The translations under genes and the position numbers were made by a program. Of a DNA stretch of 19,633 bases, positions 1 through 6,495 are shown one piece after another. Positions within the stretch are counted from its first letter, which is position 1. The number at the start of each line of letters is the position of its first letter. A model generated the notes under the pieces. That model saw only the letters and a list, made by a program, of their open reading frames with translations. It searched no databases and was not told the DNA's origin. Origin of the DNA: an uncultured Bacteroidota bacterium (GTDB lineage Bacteria > Bacteroidota > Bacteroidia > NS11-12g > UBA955); NCBI GenBank assembly GCA_903953615.1, contig CAJBKH010000213.1, positions 1 to 19,633 on the forward strand. Reading direction: 5' to 3'.

Positions 1-345
1 AATCTTAAAACTGGAAAATTATATACCAATGGTCAAGTCAATCTTGAAACTTTAGGCGATGTATTTTCATGGCACCGTATTTTTGCCATTCTTTTGATTC
101 TTTTAAGTTTAATTCCTGCAATTCACTTACGAAAAATAGTAGATACTAAATGGCGAAACATCGTGATTGCTATTCCCATAACATTTAGTGTTCAATACCT
201 TAGTGGTGTATTGAATTTAAGATACAATTTTCCTTTAATTCCTCAGGTGTCACATATATTTTTTGCTGGCGTTATTTTTGGCCTTTCGTTGTATATTTGC
301 ATCTCTAATTTTTCGTCTCCCAAAAATGCTTCAAACCTTGGATAA
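1..345 (+). CDS. ctaA: Heme A synthase (COX15/CtaA family), 3' end only
   Basis: Only the last 114 residues are present; the reading frame is open from base 1, so the start lies upstream. The family converts heme O to heme A for aa3-type oxidases in the cytoplasmic membrane. The visible part has about three hydrophobic segments (near residues 26-45, 52-70 and 82-101) and two histidines in typical settings, SWHR (His25 of the fragment) and VSHIFF (His85). These fit the C-terminal heme-ligating pair of the family. The gene overlaps the chosen start of ctaB by 20 bp, and that next step of the same pathway supports the call. An internal ATG at 94 gives an 83-aa shadow start that cuts off His25 and is not used. 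The family call comes from the His-containing helices plus context. Confidence 0.85.
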   Translation, partial: NLKTGKLYTNGQVNLETLGDVFSWHRIFAILLILLSLIPAIHLRKIVDTKWRNIVIAIPITFSVQYLSGVLNLRYNFPLIPQVSHIFFAGVIFGLSLYICISNFSSPKNASNLG

Positions 346-1240
346 TTCTACAGAACATATTGTTAAACCTGAGCCATTAAGTAAAGCCTATTTCAAGGAT
401 TATTTTCAACTCAGCAAGTTCCGATTAAGCACTACAGTTGTTGGTACTACCTTAATTGCGTATTTCCTTGGCATTTATAAAATTGGCATAAGTGTCGATT
501 GGATGGTGGTTTTTGGACTCACTTTTGGTGGTATGTTTGTAACCGCTTCGGCTAATGGCTTCAATCAAGTATATGAAAAAGATGAGGACAAATTGATGAC
601 CCGCACCCAAGACAGACCTGTAGCCAATGGCAGAATGTCTGTGAATGATGCCTTGGTTTTTAGCTCGGTATTAGGTGGGTTAGGTTTGTTAATGTTAGCC
701 TATTACACCAATTCCGCTTGTGCATTGTTAGGCTTAATTTCAATATTTACTTATACCTTGTGTTATACACCAATGAAAAAGAATACACCCCTGGCTGTAT
801 TTGTTGGCGCAATACCGGGTGCATTGCCGCCTGCTATAGGTTGGGTTGCAGTAACCGGTCATTTTGATATGATTGCAGGACTGCTATTTGTGATACAATT
901 CTTCTGGCAATTCCCCCATTTTTGGGCCATTGCTTGGATATTAGAAGATGACTATAGAAAAGCTGGTTATACCCTTTTACCAAATTATGCAGGCAGAACC
1001 AAACGAAATGCGCTTCAAACTGTTTGGTATTCTATGATACTTATCGTTATTAGCATGTATCCAATTCTGCTCGAGTTTACAAGTTTGTATTCTCTCTTTG
1101 TGTTACTGCCAATTGGTGGTTACTTGCTATTCAGGGCCTTTATGCTCTATCAAAAAATGACTATAGAAAGTGCGCGTTCCTTAATGTTCGCAACTTTAAT
1201 TTATATGCCTTCTGTTTTACTCAGCTATTTATTTAATTAA
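326..1240 (+). CDS. ctaB: Protoheme IX farnesyltransferase (heme O synthase)
   Basis: This integral membrane UbiA-family prenyltransferase adds a farnesyl group to protoheme to make heme O, the substrate of the heme A synthase encoded just upstream. The protein is 304 aa from the ATG at 326, normal for CtaB. The first Asp-rich motif is at residues 80-98 (N80, E84, D86, D88, then MTRT and DRP), which binds Mg-diphosphate. The second conserved region, DDYRKAGYTLLP, follows FWQFPHFW in the second half. Around eight or nine membrane helices are visible. An in-frame start at 263 would add 21 residues that overlap the ctaA coding region and resemble no CtaB N-terminus, so 326 is preferred. The spacing suggests co-transcription and translational coupling with ctaA. 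Confidence 0.95.
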   Translation: MLQTLDNSTEHIVKPEPLSKAYFKDYFQLSKFRLSTTVVGTTLIAYFLGIYKIGISVDWMVVFGLTFGGMFVTASANGFNQVYEKDEDKLMTRTQDRPVANGRMSVNDALVFSSVLGGLGLLMLAYYTNSACALLGLISIFTYTLCYTPMKKNTPLAVFVGAIPGALPPAIGWVAVTGHFDMIAGLLFVIQFFWQFPHFWAIAWILEDDYRKAGYTLLPNYAGRTKRNALQTVWYSMILIVISMYPILLEFTSLYSLFVLLPIGGYLLFRAFMLYQKMTIESARSLMFATLIYMPSVLLSYLFN

Positions 1241-1246
1241 AAATTT

Positions 1247-1837
1247 ATGCCCACATCAACTATCAATAATACTCCAAAAGAGTTTAGTACTAAAACCTTT
1301 GTAATATGGCTCTTTATAGTAGCCAGTACCATGCTATTCTTAGCTTTCTGCAGTGCTTACTTTGTTCACCAAGGTGATGGTATAAGAAATAATGCTTGGT
1401 TAAAATTTGATTTGCCATTTGAATTTTGGTTAAGCGCAGGCATCGTCATTGTTTCGAGTATATTTATGCAAATGGCATACCGTGCAGCTTTGCGCGATGA
1501 TATTTATAAAGTTCCTTCTTTGTTAACCATCACACTTATTTGTGGAATTGCTTTTTGTATTTCACAATATTATGGCTGGTTGAACCTTATGGACAGAGGA
1601 TTATTCTTTTCTAACAAGGAACCTGCAGAAATTTCAGCTTCATTTGTATATGTTATTAGTGCAGCTCACTTCGCACATATTATTGGTGGATTAGTCCTTC
1701 TAACCGTTGGTATCATTCGCGCTTCAAGATTACAAATCCATAAAAAAAATATGGTGTTTATAAATATTTGCAAAACATATTGGCATTTTTTAGGAATATT
1801 ATGGATTTTGTTATTATTATTTCTTTATTTCGCATAA
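1247..1837 (+). CDS. Cytochrome c oxidase subunit III (first copy, five-helix form)
   Basis: A 196-aa membrane protein of the heme-copper oxidase subunit III family. It has five hydrophobic segments at about residues 18-40, 58-80, 92-112, 131-158 and 175-195. The fourth has the His-containing pattern SAAHFAHIIGG, which matches HG-FHVxxG in canonical subunit III, and the last begins TYWHFLGILW. It starts 6 bp after ctaB and is followed 21 bp later by a second, longer subunit III gene. Subunit III is a structural subunit that stabilises the oxidase core. The two copies differ in length and sequence, so this is not a frameshift split of one gene. It may belong to the same complex as the next gene, or it may be a divergent partner subunit. 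Confidence 0.88.
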   Translation: MPTSTINNTPKEFSTKTFVIWLFIVASTMLFLAFCSAYFVHQGDGIRNNAWLKFDLPFEFWLSAGIVIVSSIFMQMAYRAALRDDIYKVPSLLTITLICGIAFCISQYYGWLNLMDRGLFFSNKEPAEISASFVYVISAAHFAHIIGGLVLLTVGIIRASRLQIHKKNMVFINICKTYWHFLGILWILLLLFLYFA

Positions 1838-1858
1838 TTATTATCAGCTAAAACAGTA

Positions 1859-2611
1859 ATGTCTAATTCAGCAACAGTATCATCAAAAACATGGGCCGGT
1901 GGCCGTTCCCCATTCAGTGTAAGTTATGGTAAATTGATGATGTGGGTTTTCTTATTATCAGATGCCTTCACATTTTCATCTTTACTTGTAGGTTACGGAG
2001 CAATTCGTTTCAGCTATTCAGGCTCATCTACACCTTGGCCTGATCCATCAGCAATTTTTAACCACTTCCCATTTGCACATGGTTATTACTTGCCATTGTT
2101 ATTCGTGAGTTTAATGACTTTTATTTTGATTTTCTCTTCAGTTACCATGGTATTGGCCGTTGAAGCTGGTCACAGAAAGTCAAAGGCAGAAGTTTCAAAA
2201 TATATGATTTACACCATCATTGGTGGTGCTGCTTTCCTAGGCTGTCAAGCTTGGGAGTGGTCTCAATTCATCCATGAAGGTGGTAGATTAGATACTAACA
2301 ACTTTGGTATTACTGCGCAAGGTTATGAGCATTTGAAAGAAGCCGGTAAATTTGGCAATCACTTCGAATGGATGGCGGGCGATCGCCAACCAGGTCCAGT
2401 GCCATTTGCTTCCTTATTCTTTATCGTAACAGGATTCCACGGCTTCCACGTATTGAGTGGTGTTGTAATCAATATCATCATTTGGTTGAATGTTATCTAT
2501 GGCACATACGAGCGCAGAGGTCATTACGAAATGGTTGAAAAAGTTGGTTTATACTGGCACTTTGTTGACCTGGTATGGGTATTCGTTTTCACATTCTACT
2601 ATCTAATCTAA
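1859..2611 (+). CDS. Cytochrome c oxidase subunit III (second copy, with enlarged loop)
   Basis: A 250-aa subunit III homologue with five membrane segments at about residues 24-50, 77-101, 114-132, 183-212 and 229-249. Canonical signatures are WEW at 132-134, FHGFHVLSG in helix 4 and LYWHFVDLVWVFVF in helix 5. Between WEW and helix 4 there is a soluble loop of roughly 45 residues (137-182) that makes it longer than its five-helix neighbour. The protein is part of the membrane-bound terminal oxidase. It lies 21 bp after the first subunit III gene and 25 bp before the subunit IV-like gene. Its signatures are closer to textbook subunit III than those of the first copy, so it is probably the main one. 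Confidence 0.93.
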   Translation: MSNSATVSSKTWAGGRSPFSVSYGKLMMWVFLLSDAFTFSSLLVGYGAIRFSYSGSSTPWPDPSAIFNHFPFAHGYYLPLLFVSLMTFILIFSSVTMVLAVEAGHRKSKAEVSKYMIYTIIGGAAFLGCQAWEWSQFIHEGGRLDTNNFGITAQGYEHLKEAGKFGNHFEWMAGDRQPGPVPFASLFFIVTGFHGFHVLSGVVINIIIWLNVIYGTYERRGHYEMVEKVGLYWHFVDLVWVFVFTFYYLI

Positions 2612-2636
2612 TTTTCATTAAAAACACATTTATATC

Positions 2637-2984
2637 ATGAGCAACGAACATCATCACGCAGCAGAAGGCGAATACATTCCAGAAACCTATATCCCGCATC
2701 CGGAAACACATGGTACTAAAACCTTGTGGCGCGTATTCTTCATTCTATTATTCATTACTGTAATCGACTTTGCTATCTACTTTATAGCACCTGCTGGTTT
2801 AAGCAGAAACATCGTATTTATAGCATTAGGTTTAGTTAAAGCCGTATTAATTGTTGGTATTTTTATGCACTTAAACTACGAAGCAAAATTCCTTAGATGG
2901 ATGATTGCTTTGCCTGCAGCTGTTTTCATTTCCTACCTTGCCTGGTTACTCCTTTTGGAAGGTAGTTTTGTTAGTACCTATTAA
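2637..2984 (+). CDS. Cytochrome c oxidase subunit IV-like protein
   Basis: A small membrane protein of 115 aa with three helices (about residues 31-52, 57-78 and 86-108). It has the FMHLNYEAKF motif between helices 2 and 3 that is typical of prokaryotic oxidase subunit IV (CyoD/CtaF/COX4_pro type). The N-terminal tail is rich in His, Glu and Pro (EHHHAAEGEY and HPETHG). The role is structural or assembly support for the oxidase. Size, topology and position directly after subunit III agree with the family. The His-rich tail might bind metal, but that is inference only. The gene ends 6 bp before the SCO gene. Confidence 0.88.
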   Translation: MSNEHHHAAEGEYIPETYIPHPETHGTKTLWRVFFILLFITVIDFAIYFIAPAGLSRNIVFIALGLVKAVLIVGIFMHLNYEAKFLRWMIALPAAVFISYLAWLLLLEGSFVSTY

Positions 2985-2990
2985 AAACCA

Positions 2991-3680
2991 ATGAGTCAAG
3001 AAATTAAGAAACGCCCTAGCTTCAAAGTTATGGGCGTTTTGTTTTTAGTATTTGTATTACCTGTTTTATGGATAATGCTCAATAAAACTGGTGTACACTA
3101 TTCAAAACCCCTCCCTATATTAGGAGAACGCGAATTAGCACCCAATGGCGATACCATTTACCATACCATTGCAAACTTTAGATTGGTTAATCAAAATGGC
3201 GACAGTGTAACACTCGATACCTACAAAGACAAAATCATTTTGGTGAGTTTCTTTTTTGCTAGCTGCGAAACTGTTTGTCCTAAAATGAATGAATTTATCA
3301 GTCAACATATCTACCGCGAATTTGCAAAAGACAATAGCATACAATTTTTAAGCTTTACAGTAGACCCTGAGCACGACAGTGCTGCCGTGCTTAAAAAATA
3401 CGCAGAAAAATACATTGCCAAATTCCCTAATTGGCAATTTATTACTGGCAACAGAAAACGTATCTACGATCTTGCTGCTACAAGCTTCCTAATACCAGGT
3501 GCCCAAAGTGCGCACCAAGGCATGTTTCACAGCAACCAAATAGTATTGATCGATAAAAATTTGAGAATAAGAGGCGTTTTCGAAACTGGTGGTCAGTTAG
3601 ATAAGACTGGCATCATTGATGCCGTTAGAAACCTTAAATTAGAATATAAGAAAAATGAAAACCATACAGAAAAACGATAA
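2991..3680 (+). CDS. SCO1/SenC family copper chaperone
   Basis: A membrane-anchored thioredoxin-fold protein of 229 aa. It has one N-terminal helix at about residues 13-30, then a periplasmic domain. The copper-binding triad of the family is complete: C92 and C96 in SCETVCPKMN and H180 in MFHSNQIVLID. SCO proteins deliver or reduce copper at the CuA site of oxidase subunit II, which fits the surrounding oxidase genes. The last 26 bp overlap the start of the DUF420 gene in another frame, pointing to a single operon with coupled translation. An antisense 69-aa ORF inside this gene is a shadow. Confidence 0.93.
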   Translation: MSQEIKKRPSFKVMGVLFLVFVLPVLWIMLNKTGVHYSKPLPILGERELAPNGDTIYHTIANFRLVNQNGDSVTLDTYKDKIILVSFFFASCETVCPKMNEFISQHIYREFAKDNSIQFLSFTVDPEHDSAAVLKKYAEKYIAKFPNWQFITGNRKRIYDLAATSFLIPGAQSAHQGMFHSNQIVLIDKNLRIRGVFETGGQLDKTGIIDAVRNLKLEYKKNENHTEKR

Positions 3681-4188
3681 ACTCGCCAACATTATCATCC
3701 TTACACTTTCAGTTGTAGTGTTTGCGCTGGTTGTTTTAATGCGCAAGGTAAAAATTGATTTAGGCTTTGGATTCGATACGCATATTTTCCCTCAACTAAG
3801 TGCCTTCCTCAATTCGATTGTTGCCATTTTATTAATCGCAGGTCTTATTGCGGTAAAACAACGCAACCTTGAATTGCATAAAAGATTAATGTTAGGGGCA
3901 GTGGTTTGTTCTATATTGTTTTTAGTAACCTATGTGCTTTATCATTTTACGACACTTGAAACCAAATACGGTGGAGAAGGTTTAGCAAAAGGCATCTACT
4001 ACTTTATCCTTTTAACACATATTAGCTTGGCAGGCATTATTTTGCCATTTATTCTATTTGCTGTTTACAGAGGACTTACTGGCGAATACGACCGACACAA
4101 AAAATTAACCCGCTATGTTTGGCCTATCTGGTTTTATGTATCAGTGACAGGTGTGGTAGTTTATTTTATGATTTCTCCATTTTATTAG
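3655..4188 (+). CDS. DUF420 membrane protein, CtaM/YozB-like oxidase maturation factor
   Basis: A 177-aa protein with five likely membrane helices. Four histidines lie at or near helix ends: H75 (LELHKRLM), H97 (YVLYHF), H122 (LLTHISLAG) and H148 (YDRHKKLTRYVWP), which is the hallmark pattern of DUF420. The Staphylococcus aureus member, CtaM, is required for an active aa3 menaquinol oxidase, so a role in oxidase maturation, perhaps heme or metal handling, is reasonable here. The start codon lies inside the end of the SCO gene (26-bp overlap). This is probably the last gene of the main oxidase operon, because the next gene has its own promoter-like box. Confidence 0.88.
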   Translation: MKTIQKNDKLANIIILTLSVVVFALVVLMRKVKIDLGFGFDTHIFPQLSAFLNSIVAILLIAGLIAVKQRNLELHKRLMLGAVVCSILFLVTYVLYHFTTLETKYGGEGLAKGIYYFILLTHISLAGIILPFILFAVYRGLTGEYDRHKKLTRYVWPIWFYVSVTGVVVYFMISPFY

Positions 4189-4232
4189 GCCCTGATTTTA
4201 ATCAATGCTTCTAATAACAATTAACTAAATAG

Positions 4233-4240
4233 TATCTTTG
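4233..4240 (+). promoter_or_regulatory. Bacteroidota -7 box (TATCTTTG) for the CPMC gene
   Basis: TATCTTTG matches the TAnnTTTG -7 element of the Bacteroidota primary sigma factor exactly. It ends 4 nt before the ATG at 4245, which would put the transcription start at or beside the start codon and make the mRNA leaderless. No clear TTG -33 element is seen at the usual 17-23 bp spacing, so the promoter may be weak or activator-dependent. The 56-bp gap 4189-4244 holds nothing else except a weak TGATT/AATCA inverted repeat at 4193-4204. Confidence 0.55.
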
Positions 4241-4244
4241 CAGT

Positions 4245-4484
4245 ATGGTTAAGAAAATAGTTTTTTTCGTTTTAACAATGGCCTGTTTTTTATCAGAGCT
4301 TTCAGCACAATGCCCAATGTGTAAAGCAAGTGTAGAAAGTAGCCAGAACATGGGTGGTAAAAGCGTTGGCATGGGTTTAAATGTCGGCATTTTATTACTG
4401 CTTTCTTCTGTTTATATCATCGCTATTACTGTAGGTATTCTTTGGTATAGAAATTACAAACGTTCATTACCTACCAATGGCTAA
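4245..4484 (+). CDS. Small exported CPMC membrane protein, unknown function
   Basis: A 79-aa protein. Residues 1-21 look like a signal peptide (KK, then a hydrophobic stretch, then LSAQ) with likely cleavage after SA. Directly after it comes CPMCKA (C23 and C26), a redox- or metal-type CxxC that would face the periplasm, then a glycine-rich stretch and one membrane helix at about residues 47-68. The C-terminus is short and basic (YRNYKRS). Similar small C-x-M-C proteins occur in Bacteroidota, but I know of no assigned function. It overlaps the DUF983 gene by 8 bp and follows SCO and DUF420, so a part in oxidase metal or thiol chemistry is plausible but unproven. A leaderless start is supported by the -7 box 4 nt upstream. 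Confidence 0.75.
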   Translation: MVKKIVFFVLTMACFLSELSAQCPMCKASVESSQNMGGKSVGMGLNVGILLLLSSVYIIAITVGILWYRNYKRSLPTNG

Positions 4485-4857
4485 AATTCCTTCTATATTT
4501 GGTAGCATGATAGCTTGTAAATGCCCTCGCTGCAGAACTGGCAATATGTTCAAATACCCCACTTACGATATATTCCATTTCAGTGCGGCATACGACAATT
4601 GCCCACACTGCGATTTAAAATACGAACACGAAACTGGCTTCTTTTGGGGTGCCATGTATATTAGCTACAGTTTTAGCTCAGGTTTAATGATTGTATTTGG
4701 CGTATTAGCCATTAATAACGATTGGACCTTCACAAATATCTTGATTACCATTGTTGGCATGGCATTGTTGTTCACACCCTTCTTTTTCAGATACGCGAGG
4801 GTGATTATGATGTACGGTATTTCGCCTAATCGAAAGTTTGACCCTAAATACCTTTAA
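4477..4857 (+). CDS. DUF983 family zinc-ribbon membrane protein
   Basis: A 126-aa protein. Two CxxC knuckles, C16/C19 in KCPRCRTGNMF and C42/C45 in NCPHCDLKYEHE, form a probable zinc ribbon. Two membrane helices follow, at about residues 57-79 and 85-103. CPRCRTGNMF and the ETGFFWGAMYISY segment are diagnostic of DUF983. No biochemical role is established; members often lie near cytochrome oxidase genes. The first 8 bp overlap the end of the CPMC gene, so the two are probably co-translated. Its stop codon is only 7 bp from the stop of the convergent gene on the other strand, with no visible terminator hairpin between them. Confidence 0.88.
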   Translation: MAKIPSIFGSMIACKCPRCRTGNMFKYPTYDIFHFSAAYDNCPHCDLKYEHETGFFWGAMYISYSFSSGLMIVFGVLAINNDWTFTNILITIVGMALLFTPFFFRYARVIMMYGISPNRKFDPKYL

Positions 4858-4864
4858 ATAAATT

Positions 4865-6130
4865 TTAAGTTTTTAGTTTTTTCTTCTTAGCACTTGGGAA
4901 CAAAATATTGTTCAGAATTAATCTGTACCCCGGACTGTTAGGAAACAAAGCCAAATTTGTTGGTGGCTCACCCACCATGTGTTGGTAGTCTTCTGGATCG
5001 TGGCCGCTGTAAAAAGTCCAGGTACCTTTGCCCATGTTGCCATGTATATAACGCGCTTCGTCAGCTGCTTTGTTCTCGCCTAAAATTAACACTTCGCTTT
5101 TTATAAACGCTTTTCTGAAGGCTGTTGTTTGACCCATAAAACCTTTGATGGTTTGTGTATGGTTTTGACATAACATAGTAGGCACCACATCCCACTTAGC
5201 ACTGTAATCGAACAAGGTAAAATAATCATCCTTTTCTTCTACCATGCGCTGTTGGGTGTTATCTATGCTGGCATGCTCGTATGCATAAGGACTGCGTTCT
5301 AAAAGAAAATCTCTAAAGGCAAAACAGTTGTCGTAGTTCAATTTACTTTGGGCATCGGGATCGGAACCATCGCCATCGAACATGGCTTCACATATATCGG
5401 TTCCATCGGCTGCCAAAGCAATATCATAGGTATCGGTAGCACTGCACATGGCGAATAAGAATCCACCACCTAAACAAAAATCTCTTATTTTTTTGGCCAC
5501 TGCCAATTTCATCTCTGATACTTTGGCAAACCCATTGCGAGCGGCACAAGCTTCGTTTTCTTTAACATCTTCCATATACCATGGCGTGTTGCGATAACTT
5601 ACCCAGAACTTGCCATATTGCCCCGTAAAATCTTCGTGGTGCAAATGCAACCAATCGTATTGGGCCAACTTATCACTTAACACATCATCGTCAAATACTT
5701 TTTCGTAAGGAATCTCGGCATATTCCAATACCATGGTAACGGCATCGTCCCAAGGTTGTTTGTTCTTTGGTGTATACACTGCAATCTTGGGTGCCTTCAA
5801 TAATTTTACGCTTTCCATGTTCACCTCCGGATTGCTAATTTCGGCCATGATAGAATTGGTCTTTGCCTCGGTGATGACATCGTAACTTACCCCTCTTATC
5901 TTGCATTCGTTTTCATATTCTACCTCGAAAGGAAACATAAAACTGCCACCACTGTAATTTAAAAGCCAATCGACCTCGCCTCCTTTTTGTAAAATCCAAT
6001 AGGCAATACCGTATGATTTCAAATGGTCCTTTTGATGCTCGTCCATGCCAATTAAAATATGCAAGGCACTCGCTTTGGAACTACTCAAAGTTATCAGAAA
6101 TAAAAACAGGACTTTTAATTTAGACTTCAT
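4865..6130 (-). CDS. Secreted GATase/DJ-1-like protein of the 'asparagine synthetase B' mislabelled family
   Basis: A 421-aa protein with a signal peptide (about residues 1-22, ending SKASA). The mature part begins HILIGMDEHQKDHLKSYG and reads like a Bacteroidota family often annotated 'asparagine synthetase B'. It has no Cys-2 N-terminal nucleophile and no ATP-pyrophosphatase SGGxDS motif, so that name is unsupported. Instead GGGFLFAMCS puts Cys229 in a setting like the nucleophile elbow of class I glutamine amidotransferase/DJ-1 folds. His- and acid-rich patches LHLHHEDF (161-168) and FYSGHDPEDYQH near the C-terminus are candidate metal or catalytic sites. It probably acts in the periplasm or outside the cell. 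Its ATG overlaps the fluC stop by one base (TAATG). Substrate unknown. Confidence 0.75.
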   Translation of the reverse strand: MKSKLKVLFLFLITLSSSKASALHILIGMDEHQKDHLKSYGIAYWILQKGGEVDWLLNYSGGSFMFPFEVEYENECKIRGVSYDVITEAKTNSIMAEISNPEVNMESVKLLKAPKIAVYTPKNKQPWDDAVTMVLEYAEIPYEKVFDDDVLSDKLAQYDWLHLHHEDFTGQYGKFWVSYRNTPWYMEDVKENEACAARNGFAKVSEMKLAVAKKIRDFCLGGGFLFAMCSATDTYDIALAADGTDICEAMFDGDGSDPDAQSKLNYDNCFAFRDFLLERSPYAYEHASIDNTQQRMVEEKDDYFTLFDYSAKWDVVPTMLCQNHTQTIKGFMGQTTAFRKAFIKSEVLILGENKAADEARYIHGNMGKGTWTFYSGHDPEDYQHMVGEPPTNLALFPNSPGYRLILNNILFPSAKKKKLKT

Positions 6131-6495
6131 TATTTAATACAATACAAACCAAATGCCGCAAAGGCTATACCAACAAAGTTAGTAAATAGTACGTATAATA
6201 ATGCCAAAGTGAATTGATTATTTTTCCAAAGTTGAACGAATTCTAAAGCAAAAGATGAAAAAGTAGTAAAGCCTCCTAAAATACCAGTGATTAATAGCAA
6301 GGCATATAGTTCGTTGACCTTGTATTTGCTCAATAAGCCAGCTACAATACCAATACAAAAGCAGCCCACTATGTTAACAATAAAGGTGCTGGTAGGAAAA
6401 TGAAGGCCATCCGACTTTCCCAACACAAGACTCATTATATATCTTAAACTGGAGCCTAAGCCACCACCCAAAAATACAAACAAGAATGCTTTCAT
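6130..6495 (-). CDS. crcB: Fluoride ion channel FluC (CrcB)
   Basis: A 121-aa, four-helix membrane protein that exports fluoride as a dual-topology dimer. Family signatures are GGGLGSSLRY at residues 10-19, FIVNIVGCF with N41, and GGFTTFSSF at 74-82, the conserved region that holds the central Na+ and lines the pores. It is a single full-length copy, so a homodimer is expected. It sits between an RmlD-like gene and a secreted protein gene, joined to each by a one-base TAATG overlap. There is no leader here in which a fluoride riboswitch could sit, so any fluoride response would have to act on the whole operon. Confidence 0.95.
   Translation of the reverse strand: MKAFLFVFLGGGLGSSLRYIMSLVLGKSDGLHFPTSTFIVNIVGCFCIGIVAGLLSKYKVNELYALLLITGILGGFTTFSSFALEFVQLWKNNQFTLALLYVLFTNFVGIAFAAFGLYCIK

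Noticed and set aside
263..325. Extended ctaB start at 263
   Set aside because: The extra 21 residues are an out-of-frame reading of the ctaA 3' end and do not resemble CtaB.
1247..2611. The two subunit III genes as one gene broken by a frameshift
   Set aside because: Each encodes a complete five-helix protein with its own helix-4 His motif and start codon.
4193..4204. TGATT/AATCA inverted repeat as terminator or operator between the DUF420 and CPMC genes
   Set aside because: A 5-bp AT-rich arm with a 2-base centre and no T-tract is expected by chance in AT-rich DNA.
4865..6130. Asparagine synthetase B function
   Set aside because: No N-terminal Cys nucleophile, no SGGxDS ATP site, and a signal peptide is present; the name is likely a propagated misannotation.
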